Of a DNA stretch of 64,000 nt, positions 45,156 to 52,985 are shown in pieces. The notes beneath the pieces are model-generated. The model was not told the origin of the DNA. It worked only from the letters and a program-made list of their open reading frames with translations, and made no database searches. The position numbers and the translations under genes were made by a program. Numbering within the stretch: position 1 is the first letter of the stretch; each line of letters begins with the position of its first letter. Source of the stretch: Roseateles depolymerans. GTDB taxonomy: Bacteria > Pseudomonadota > Gammaproteobacteria > Burkholderiales > Burkholderiaceae_C. The stretch is taken from NCBI RefSeq assembly GCF_003387155.1, contig NZ_QUMT01000001.1:744001-808000 (forward strand), read 5' to 3'.

Positions 45156-45184
45156 CGCATGCGGCTGCGCGTGCAGCCTGAAAG
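45146..45184 (+). repeat. Conserved leader repeat, copy 2
   Basis: GGGGACATAGCGCATGCGGC TGCGCGTGCAGCC, matching copies 1 and 3 at most positions. The TAG is the stop codon of paralogue 1; an AAAGGA ribosome site follows just before the ATG of paralogue 2. Confidence 0.85.
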
Positions 45185-45186
45185 GA

Positions 45187-46998
45187 ATGCGCTTGTACCC
45201 TTTGATGACTCCGATGCCGATGCACGATGACGCCGCCTCGGCGATGACCCCGCTGGCGCCGCCGCTGAGGGCCGCATCGGCCTCTCCCGATCTGCCCGAG
45301 TGGCCGGGCGGCGGCGGCCTGGCGGCGCTGGGCCGGGTCGACCGGCAGCGCCTCGCGCAGCAACTGCGCGATCCGCAGCATCGTTTTGAGATGGAGGACA
45401 ACGCGGCACTGGCGTGGCTGTTCCAGACGGCCGCGCCTGCGTTGCCCTCCTGGCGGGACTGGCCCGCAGTGCGCTGGTGCACGCCGGATCAAACGATGCA
45501 AACGCCCGACTCGCATCCCGGCCCCTATCTGCTGGTGGCGCCGGTCTGGACGGATGGCGGGTGGGAGCTTCATTCCACATTGGCTTCGGACCTCCATCCC
45601 GAACAGACGGCGCTCCCCGCGCACGTGCCGGTGTGCAACAAGTTCCGATGCCCGCCGCACGACCTCCTGGACGTCGTGGTGCAGACGATCGAGAACGCGC
45701 GCCCGAGGAAGATTCCCGGCTGCGGCCTCGCGCCGCAGGGGGGCGGGGCAGCGCCCGGTTCGGCCCTGCGCCGTGAACTGGCGCAATGGCTGGACACCGC
45801 CGACGAAGAGGCGATGATGTCGGCGCCTTCTTCGCTCCGGATGCCGGGGTTCCCGCAACGCGCCCTCGGCAGCCCGCTCCATGCGGTGGCGCTCCTGAAG
45901 CGGCCGTTGGCGGCTGTATCGCCGCCGGCGTCTCCAGAACCTGCAGCGTCCATAGCGCCCGCAGCACTTCCAGCACCCTCAGCACCTGCCGCGCTTTCCG
46001 CGCCTGCCTCCCAGTCGATCCCCTCGATTCCGACGTCGCTCCACCTCCGTGTACTCGCGCTCGCCGAGCAATTGAGGCAAGGGCTATGGAATGATGTCCT
46101 CGGCCGTGTGGCGCCGATGTTGATGGCCCGGCTTCCTTCGACGCATCCGCTTCGTTTGGGGAAGGTCGACATCACCTTCGGCGATGGTCGGCGCCTGCGC
46201 ACCCAGATCGGTGAGCAGGGCCAGCCCCGAGAAGTGATTTGTGATCCACAAGGTCTCTTCGTCAAGGTCACAAGCCGAGCCAGCACGGTGCCACCGGCCA
46301 TGTTTGCAGGTTCGGACGCGCTGCTCAATGCCTTGATCTTTGGGCGGTACTCTTCGCCGGCGATGGCGGCCGGGGCCCGGCAACTGCTGGCCGATCGGAT
46401 CGAAAAACAGCCCCTGCTCCCAGCGTTGATCCTGGCCATTCTGGATCGCTGGCCCGAGCGCAACCCCGAGCTGATGCTGCGGTTCTGCCTGCATGGCAAG
46501 ACCTTGCAACCGGCTGCCCAGCAGCTGCTGGGTATCGCGGCGCCGGCGCGAGACCTGACGGTCGAGGAGGTGAGGCAATGGCAGCATCAAAGGCCCGACA
46601 TGCATTGGAGCCAGGATCAGATGCTCCGTGAGGGCATCAGTGTGGCGGATTACCGCTGGCATTTCTCGCCGCTGGGGCTGTCGGGGAACGGGGTGCAACT
46701 GCTTCAGCAACATGGCTTCACGCCCACGCTCCCGCGCGCGAAAAGGTCCAAGGACGTTCCCGGTGTCGAGCAATTGAAGGACGCTCTTCCGAGCCTGCGC
46801 TATGAGTTCGGAACGATGGATGAGCTCGCAAAGTACCTGCGGCTGTCCGTTGCCATGCTGAAGGGCTATGTTGGGAGCGACCTACTCGACGCCGTCGAAG
46901 CCTACCGCTATCGAATGACGTGGGAAGAATGCGAGGACTCGCCGGTCGCGCAGATGCAGGGGAGATCCGAACTCGGTGGGGGCCCGGTGGGGACATAG
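45187..46998 (+). CDS. Tandem paralogue 2, uncharacterised two-domain protein
   Basis: The 603-residue protein has the same plan: N-terminal domain (LAQQLRDPQHRFEMED, WPAVRWCTPDQ, GPYLLVAPVWTDGGWELHST, LPAHVPVCNKFRCPPHDLLD, ALRRELAQWLDT). A Pro/Ala-rich linker of about 90 residues follows, then the C-terminal domain (LRQGLWNDVLGRVAPMLMAR, LPSTHPLRLGKVDITFGDGR, DRWPERNPELMLRFCLHGK, DYRWHFSPLGLSGNGVQLLQ, LRYEFGTMDELAKYLRLS). Start MRLYPLMTPMPMHDDAAS shares MHDDAAS-like text with paralogue 3. AAAGGA precedes the ATG. Function unknown. Confidence 0.75.
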   Translation: MRLYPLMTPMPMHDDAASAMTPLAPPLRAASASPDLPEWPGGGGLAALGRVDRQRLAQQLRDPQHRFEMEDNAALAWLFQTAAPALPSWRDWPAVRWCTPDQTMQTPDSHPGPYLLVAPVWTDGGWELHSTLASDLHPEQTALPAHVPVCNKFRCPPHDLLDVVVQTIENARPRKIPGCGLAPQGGGAAPGSALRRELAQWLDTADEEAMMSAPSSLRMPGFPQRALGSPLHAVALLKRPLAAVSPPASPEPAASIAPAALPAPSAPAALSAPASQSIPSIPTSLHLRVLALAEQLRQGLWNDVLGRVAPMLMARLPSTHPLRLGKVDITFGDGRRLRTQIGEQGQPREVICDPQGLFVKVTSRASTVPPAMFAGSDALLNALIFGRYSSPAMAAGARQLLADRIEKQPLLPALILAILDRWPERNPELMLRFCLHGKTLQPAAQQLLGIAAPARDLTVEEVRQWQHQRPDMHWSQDQMLREGISVADYRWHFSPLGLSGNGVQLLQQHGFTPTLPRAKRSKDVPGVEQLKDALPSLRYEFGTMDELAKYLRLSVAMLKGYVGSDLLDAVEAYRYRMTWEECEDSPVAQMQGRSELGGGPVGT

Positions 46999-47026
46999 CG
47001 CAGTCGGCTGCGCGTGCGGCCGGGAA
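46989..47026 (+). repeat. Conserved leader repeat, copy 3
   Basis: GGGGACATAGCGCAGTCGGC TGCGCGTGCGGCCGGGAA, closest to copies 1 and 2 in turn. The TAG is the stop codon of paralogue 2. The paralogue 3 ATG lies 10 bp after it. Confidence 0.85.
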
Positions 47027-47036
47027 GGACTCTGCC

Positions 47037-48809
47037 ATGTACCTCATGTCCACCGGGCGGCCGATGCACGATGAAGCTGTCGTTGCGGCCAGCCCTTCTG
47101 CCTTGGAACTGGCGACGGGCGATGGCGCCGCGGGTGCGTGGCGGGTCGAGCCGGGCGGCAGCATCGCGGAACGCTTGACGCCCGCCGAACGCGATCAACT
47201 CGTTTGGCTGCTCCGGGACCCGCAGCACCGCTTTCCGGTGGACCAGGGCGCTGCGCTGGTGTCGCTGATCGGGGCGGCCCTGCCAGCGTTGCGATCCTGG
47301 ATCGATTGGCCGGCCACTGTGTGGTGTGCGCCGGGTCAGCCGATTCCGGGGCCTGTAGACCCGTCCTCGCTTTATCTGCTGGTGACGGCGGTCCGCAGGG
47401 ACACCGGGTGGGAACTGCACACCGCCCTCACCGGGGACCTGCGGCCGGATCAGGTGGCGATTCCCGCGCACGGGCGGGCCGACAACCAGTTTCGCTGCCC
47501 ACCGAATGACCTCCTGGATGCCCTGGCCCTGACGCTGGAGAACGAGCTGGCGCAGCCGGTCTCCGTGTTGCGGCTGCGACAGATCCTCGCGGATTGGCTC
47601 GAGAGCGGGCCCGTTGAGGAGAGGCCGCTTTCCCCACCGCAACGGGGGGGCCACTTGGCGCCGCAACCGGGGCTGCAACCGACGCCGCACGATCGGACGC
47701 CGCCGCAGCCCGGTCCTCGCGGCAGTCACGCCGCGCTGTCGGCCTGGCTGCAGGCGCGGGGCCACACTGCTGCAGGGCCGTCATCGTCCAGGCGGGCCTC
47801 CGAACTGAATGACGCGATCCCGGTGGCGCTGAGAAGCAGGACGCAAGCGCTCGCCCAAGCGCTCAGACAGGGACAGTGGCACGAGGTCCTGGACCGCATG
47901 GCGCCGCAGTTGCTGGCCCGACTGCCGCCGTCGCACCCCTGTCGCCTGGGCGCTGTTGACGTGACTCTGGGCGATGGAACCCCCCTGTGCCTCAATCCCG
48001 CAAAGGAGGTGACAGGGTGGCGGGTGCACTGTGCACCGGGCATGGCCCTTATCGTCGTACCGCCCTTCCTTGGCAACCTGGCCCAGCAGACCTTCCAGGG
48101 GCCGGACGGCTATCTGCAGGCCCTGATGCAGGGAGACAGCGGGGGTGCAGTCAGCGGCACCGAGGTCCGACACCTGCTGGCCGACCTCATTGAAAGCCAT
48201 CCCACCGTCTCCGCGCTGATGCTGGCGATCTTTGATCGCTGGCCGGAGCGTGACCCCGAGGTGATGCTGAGGTTTTGTCTGCACGGCGACACCTTGCAAC
48301 GAGCCGGCCTTCAGCTCCTCGATCCCTCCCGCCCGGCGCGTGACCTGTCCCCGTCTGAGCTGTGGGACTGGCAGAGAAAACCCATCAGAACGCGCCTGGA
48401 CGAAACCCCGATCGTGCGTGCAGGCATCAGTCTGGCGGACGTGCGGTGGCATTGCTCGCCGCTGCGCCTGTCCCGGTACGGCGTCGAGGCGCTCGTGCCC
48501 CCTTTGAGCTTCATCGCGCCCCACTGGAAGGAGCAGATCGCCGGTGTCAAGCTGCTGAAGCAGTCCTTCCCGCAGCTGCGTTATGAATTGGGGTCGATGT
48601 ATCAGCTCTGCATGTATCTGCAGCTGACGCCTGAGGAGCTGATGAAAAACATCGATGCCAAGCTGTCCGACCGCGCGACTGACTACTGCGAGCGGATGAC
48701 GCGGCAGGGCGTGCTGCTTCCCTCCCTTCCGAGCGCGGGCCTTCAGCCGTTGCCATCCTCCAGCCCCGTGACGGAACCGCCAGACACGGACCAGGGCCAG
48801 CCTTCATAG
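47037..48809 (+). CDS. Tandem paralogue 3, uncharacterised two-domain protein
   Basis: The 590-residue protein starts MYLMSTGRPMHDEAVVAASP and repeats the plan: LVWLLRDPQHRFPVDQG, WPATVWCAPGQ, GWELHTALTGDLRPDQVAIP, AHGRADNQFRCPPNDLLDAL, RQILADWLES, a shorter Pro/Arg-rich linker. The C-terminal domain has LRQGQWHEVLDRMAPQLLAR, LPPSHPCRLGAVDVTLGDG, DRWPERDPEVMLRFCLHGD, DVRWHCSPLRLSRYGVEAL and LRYELGSMY. It is closer to paralogue 2 at the N-terminus. Its 3' end overlaps the convergent propeller gene by 67 bp. Function unknown. Confidence 0.75.
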   Translation: MYLMSTGRPMHDEAVVAASPSALELATGDGAAGAWRVEPGGSIAERLTPAERDQLVWLLRDPQHRFPVDQGAALVSLIGAALPALRSWIDWPATVWCAPGQPIPGPVDPSSLYLLVTAVRRDTGWELHTALTGDLRPDQVAIPAHGRADNQFRCPPNDLLDALALTLENELAQPVSVLRLRQILADWLESGPVEERPLSPPQRGGHLAPQPGLQPTPHDRTPPQPGPRGSHAALSAWLQARGHTAAGPSSSRRASELNDAIPVALRSRTQALAQALRQGQWHEVLDRMAPQLLARLPPSHPCRLGAVDVTLGDGTPLCLNPAKEVTGWRVHCAPGMALIVVPPFLGNLAQQTFQGPDGYLQALMQGDSGGAVSGTEVRHLLADLIESHPTVSALMLAIFDRWPERDPEVMLRFCLHGDTLQRAGLQLLDPSRPARDLSPSELWDWQRKPIRTRLDETPIVRAGISLADVRWHCSPLRLSRYGVEALVPPLSFIAPHWKEQIAGVKLLKQSFPQLRYELGSMYQLCMYLQLTPEELMKNIDAKLSDRATDYCERMTRQGVLLPSLPSAGLQPLPSSSPVTEPPDTDQGQPS

Positions 48810-51800
48810 CCGTAAAGACGCAAGGCCGGCACACAGAGCGACAGGCTGAACGAGGCACCGTCGGCATTGCGGCGTGAATGAACCGTGCGGATCCATCCGC
48901 CGAGAGCGCGGGCGCGCTGCTCGAGGGAGTCCTGCGCGGTGGTGTCCCGTTCGGCGGTTGCGGTGAGCCCCTCGGGGGACGCCGCGGCCGCACCCTGCTG
49001 ATCGGCGGTCACCACCAGGCGCAGGCCCCACCAACGCCAGATGAGCCGCGCCCGCACGGCCCCGGTGCGGGTGCCCGTGCCGGTACCGGTCACCCGCGCA
49101 AAGGCCTGTGCCAGCATGGCGTTGCCCAGCGCCTGCAATGCGGCCTTTGCATGGGGACGCAAAGGCCGTGAGGCGCCTTCGACCTCCATCAGGAAGTCGA
49201 TCTTCTGCTCGGCGGCCCGCCGCTCGCCCAGCCTGGACCAGATCACCGCCACATCCTGCTGCTCAAGGCGCTGCGTATTGCGCAGGGCGCTGACCTGTTC
49301 CCGGCCCTGCAGGATCAGCTCATCCGCCCGGTTCAGCGCAGCTTCCATCAGAGGATGGTTCGGGTCTTCCGACCGCATCCGGTTCGCCACTTTCTGGAAG
49401 TGCAGCGTGAGCCCGTGCAGCCCCTGCAGCAGCGTGTCGTTGAGCTGCTGCGCGAGCTGCTCGCGTTCGTCCATGCGAATGCGCAGCCGGTCATGCTCGC
49501 GCCGCGCCAGCAGGCCCAGGCGCCAGCGCAGCACGGACGCCAGCAGCGCAGTCCCCGCCAACGCCAACAGCACCCGCATCCACAGCCTTTGCAGGAGGGT
49601 GGGCTGGAGGATGAAGCGCAGGGTTGCGGGGTGGGGCGAAGGCGGACCGTCGGCCAGCGAGGCCCGGACCTGCAGTTCGTGGCGGCCCGGTGGCAGGTGG
49701 CTGTAGGACAGGTCTCGCTGGCTGCCCAGCGGGCGCCAGTCGGTGTCCACCCCCATCAGGCGCGCCTCGAAGCGCACCCGCTCGGGGGCCCCCAGCGCCA
49801 GCGCGGTGAATCGTACCGAGACGGTCTGGGTCCCGGCAGGCAGCTCCAGATCGTCCCGGGCGTCCTGCCAGCGCTGGTCCGCCGCCACCGCCAGCCATTG
49901 CACCTCGGGGCCGGGCCTGGCAGCGGGCAGGCGATCCAGGTCCAGGGCCGCGATGCCCTCCAGCCCGGCGAACCAGAGCCGACCCGGTCCGCTGGCGACC
50001 ACGCTGGCCTGCGGGCCCAGGGCCATGGCGGCGGCCGGGTAGCCGTCGCCGCTGTCGAAGACCTGCAGGGCCACTTCAGTCTGCGGGTCCGCGACCCACC
50101 GGCTCAGCGCATCGGCCGGCACACGGACCGCCCCGCGAACGCCGTTGAGCCAGAGGTCGCCCGCCGGCGTTTCCGTGGCGCCGGTGATGCCCCGCAGCGC
50201 TTCCGGCTGGGTGGACCGCAGGCTGCGGAAACGCCCCTGATGCAGCATCTGCAGGCCGCGGTCGCCGCCCACCAGCACGTATCGGCCGCTGTAGACATAG
50301 TTCACCGCGCCGACGGCCAGGCCTTGCCGGCTGTCATACAGCTGCGCGCCCTGCTCGTCATGGCGCATCAGGCGGTTGTTGGCATACCCGGTCCACACCG
50401 CCGTTGCGCCTTCCAGGGCAAAGGCGGTTGGCCGCTCGTCCTGCAGTCCGGGGAAGGGCAGCGTCTGCCAGGCGCCGTCCCGGAGCAGTTGCAGGCCCAC
50501 CGATGGGAACAGCGCCCACAAGCCCTGCCGATTGCTGAGCAGCTGGGTGCAGGAGGGCGCTGTCGATGCCGCAGCGGGAGGCGCGACGGGGCGTGCCTGG
50601 GCGCCCCGGAGCTGCCACAGTCCTGTCGTGCTGCCCACCCATTCACGTCCTTCCCCGTCCCGATGCAAGGCGCGGATGCGTCCGCGGTCGCGGGACCATT
50701 CGAGGGGGCTGAAGCCCTGATGTTCATTCCACCGCCACAGCAGGCTGCCATGCTCGGCATCCACGGCGGACAGCAGCAGGTGTTGCCGCAAGGGGCCGCC
50801 GGGGTCCACCACGCGGTAGGACTGGAGCAGGAAGTTGGTGGCAGCGCTGGAGGGGGTGAAGCGGGCCAGCAGCGTGTCCCGAAAACGGTCGAGTCCGGAC
50901 TGGGTGGCCACCCACAGGTTCCCCTCGCGGTCTTCGAGGGCGGTCATGCCGATGTCGCTGGTGAGGCCGTCGCGGCGGGTCCAGGATTCGGTGACCGGCG
51001 GCAGGTGCAGCGGGCGCCGGGCGGTGGTCCAGTCGACCGGCAACTGCGTGCGACAGAGGCCCGCGGGGCAGTAGGCGCTCCAGACATTGGCCTGATCGTC
51101 GATCCAGAGGGCGGAGGAGTCGGGTTGACGGACGGCAGGGCCGCTGGGCCGTTCGCTGCCGGGCAGTGGATGCAGTCCGTCTGCGGTGACCACCCAGCTG
51201 ATGCCCCCAACGATGCGGATGGCCCGCCCCGCAGCGAGCCCGCGGACCCTTTCGACAAACTGTTGCCGCTCCGGGTCCAGCCTCCACCATCGATCGTCGG
51301 AGGCCAACCATAAGGCCCCGTTGGCGTCGGTGTGCAGCCCGGCGGGGGGTGTGGCGGGTGCCTGGAAAGAGGCGTCCGGATGACGCCACAGGCCTCCCTC
51401 GAAGACCAGCAGTTGCCCGGACACCACCGCCCAGGTCTGGCCACTCGCCGAGGTCGCCAGCTTGGTGGTCTGGAAGCTGGGGAGATCCGCAGGCAGGGGA
51501 TAGACGGTCAGGTGCCCGCGCGGGTCGATGCGGGCAATGCCGCCGTCCAGCAGGCCGACCCACAGGTCTCCGTTGCTCGCGGCGGCCAGGGTGCTCACGG
51601 GACGGGCGCCGAACTCCGGATCTTCTGCGGCGACGAACTGCTCAAAGCGGACGCCGTCGAAGCGGTACAGGCCGGAGGTGCTGCCCAGCCAGAGCCAGCC
51701 GTCGGCGGTCTGGCTGATCTTGCGGATGCCGATGGGGGCGCCGTCGTTGGCGGTCCAGCGGCTGTGGTGCAGTTGCTCGAAGCTGCGATGCCGGTCCAGG

Positions 51801-51871
51801 GCGTAGGCGGGGAGGGTGCCCAGCCCCAGGACCAGAAACAGGACCAGGCGCAGGAACCTACCCAGCACCAT
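48743..51871 (-). CDS. Beta-propeller sensor with degenerate histidine kinase core
   Basis: The 1042-residue protein has a signal/anchor (VLGRFLRLVLFLVLGLGTLP). Two seven-bladed propellers of the two-component-regulator type follow (repeats such as ISQTADGWLWLGSTSGLYRF and ALEDREGNLWVATQSGLDRF), then a Y_Y_Y-like domain (about 735-790), a membrane helix (MRVLLALAGTALLASVLRW) and a HisKA_3-like segment. In that segment the phospho-acceptor His is replaced by Asn811 (REQLAQQLNDTLLQGLHGLT). The following ATPase region lacks clear G boxes. It is thus a sensor that probably cannot autophosphorylate. No response regulator is adjacent. The start at 51871 is chosen before the signal segment. Confidence 0.85.
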   Translation of the reverse strand: MVLGRFLRLVLFLVLGLGTLPAYALDRHRSFEQLHHSRWTANDGAPIGIRKISQTADGWLWLGSTSGLYRFDGVRFEQFVAAEDPEFGARPVSTLAAASNGDLWVGLLDGGIARIDPRGHLTVYPLPADLPSFQTTKLATSASGQTWAVVSGQLLVFEGGLWRHPDASFQAPATPPAGLHTDANGALWLASDDRWWRLDPERQQFVERVRGLAAGRAIRIVGGISWVVTADGLHPLPGSERPSGPAVRQPDSSALWIDDQANVWSAYCPAGLCRTQLPVDWTTARRPLHLPPVTESWTRRDGLTSDIGMTALEDREGNLWVATQSGLDRFRDTLLARFTPSSAATNFLLQSYRVVDPGGPLRQHLLLSAVDAEHGSLLWRWNEHQGFSPLEWSRDRGRIRALHRDGEGREWVGSTTGLWQLRGAQARPVAPPAAASTAPSCTQLLSNRQGLWALFPSVGLQLLRDGAWQTLPFPGLQDERPTAFALEGATAVWTGYANNRLMRHDEQGAQLYDSRQGLAVGAVNYVYSGRYVLVGGDRGLQMLHQGRFRSLRSTQPEALRGITGATETPAGDLWLNGVRGAVRVPADALSRWVADPQTEVALQVFDSGDGYPAAAMALGPQASVVASGPGRLWFAGLEGIAALDLDRLPAARPGPEVQWLAVAADQRWQDARDDLELPAGTQTVSVRFTALALGAPERVRFEARLMGVDTDWRPLGSQRDLSYSHLPPGRHELQVRASLADGPPSPHPATLRFILQPTLLQRLWMRVLLALAGTALLASVLRWRLGLLARREHDRLRIRMDEREQLAQQLNDTLLQGLHGLTLHFQKVANRMRSEDPNHPLMEAALNRADELILQGREQVSALRNTQRLEQQDVAVIWSRLGERRAAEQKIDFLMEVEGASRPLRPHAKAALQALGNAMLAQAFARVTGTGTGTRTGAVRARLIWRWWGLRLVVTADQQGAAAASPEGLTATAERDTTAQDSLEQRARALGGWIRTVHSRRNADGASFSLSLCVPALRLYGYEGWPWSVSGGSVTGLEDGNG

Positions 51872-52125
51872 GCCTATCCTTGTGCCCAGGAGAACGCCCG
51901 AGGAGGGGCCAAGCGATGGGCACAAAGACATCCTCAGGGATGGGCCGACCCTCAGCCACACCCAGGCCGTTCGAGGAAATGGAGCACTCAAGGCGACGAC
52001 CAGTGGAGGGGGAGGCGGAAGGACTGCGCAGTGGATCTGCATCTTCGCCCTGGGCACCGCCGGGCGTCACTTCCCCATTCGAGGCATGCTGGCTGACAAC
52101 TGCAGCCCGGTTGCCACGCCGTGTG

Positions 52126-52743
52126 CTACATCTGCGGGGCTTCGGTTCGCGGCCAATGAGGGTTGACACTCGCAAAGATCTTGTGATCCCGCCAGGCGCC
52201 GTTGATGAAGAGATAGTCGCGGCACAGGCCTTCCTCCTGGAAGCCCATGCGGGCCATCACCCGGAGGCTGGGCGCGTTGTCCGGACGCACCGCCACCTGG
52301 ATGCGGTGCAACCGGACTGGCGGGCTGAAGAGTTCGCCCATCAGGCAGACCAGCGCCTCCTGCATGTAGCCGCGGCCTTGTTGCAGCGCATCGAGGTTGT
52401 AGCCAAGCCAGGCGTTCTGCGCGACGCCGCGCGAGACCATCGAGACCTGGCACTGGCCGATGATCTCGTCCGGCTGCTCATGACGGGCGAGCCAGTAGCG
52501 CCACATCTGTCCATTCGCGAAGGACAGGACCTCTGCGGCCAGTCGGGCCCGTGTCGCCTCCACCTCCAGAAAATCCGCCGACCGCGGCGGTTCCCACGGC
52601 GCGAAGTGCGCCAGGTTGCGGCGATGGAAGTCGCTGATGGCCGGCGCCAGCAGCGGATGGGACGCCCGCAGTGTCAACCGATCGGTGTTCAGCGTCGTGG
52701 CGGGGTTGCGGGTGTGGGGGCCGGCGGCCTCGAGGGAAGTCAT
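52126..52743 (-). CDS. GNAT family N-acetyltransferase (RimJ-like)
   Basis: The 205-residue protein follows RimJ/RimL order: LNTDRLTLRASHPLLAPAIS, FHRRNLAHFAPWEPPRSADF, IIGQCQVSMVSRGVAQNAWL, GYNLDALQQGRGYMQEALVC and the late RIQVAVRPDNAPSLRVMARM, GFQEEGLCRDYLFINGAWRD. It resembles ribosomal-protein S5 alanine N-acetyltransferase, but the true substrate is not shown. It is flanked by 254 bp and 242 bp of non-coding DNA with no striking features other than a short CCGCAT hexamer repeat near 52840. Confidence 0.92.
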   Translation of the reverse strand: MTSLEAAGPHTRNPATTLNTDRLTLRASHPLLAPAISDFHRRNLAHFAPWEPPRSADFLEVEATRARLAAEVLSFANGQMWRYWLARHEQPDEIIGQCQVSMVSRGVAQNAWLGYNLDALQQGRGYMQEALVCLMGELFSPPVRLHRIQVAVRPDNAPSLRVMARMGFQEEGLCRDYLFINGAWRDHKIFASVNPHWPRTEAPQM

Positions 52744-52985
52744 GGTGTCAGGCGATCGTGCGGGTGAGCGTGCAGGTCAACGTGCCCGCAATGATGCCGC
52801 CAATCATGCAGGCGATCCGCGCACCTGCACCCGGATCCGCATCCGCATCCGCAAAGCGGCCCAGCGCACATTGCACCGCCCCTTCTTCCAGTGTCAGCCG
52901 ACCGCGCCGCCGCCGCCCAGCGCTACATTGCCCTAGCCGCGGCCGCCGCCTTGACGACCGGGACCTACAAGCAGGAGACACAGCC

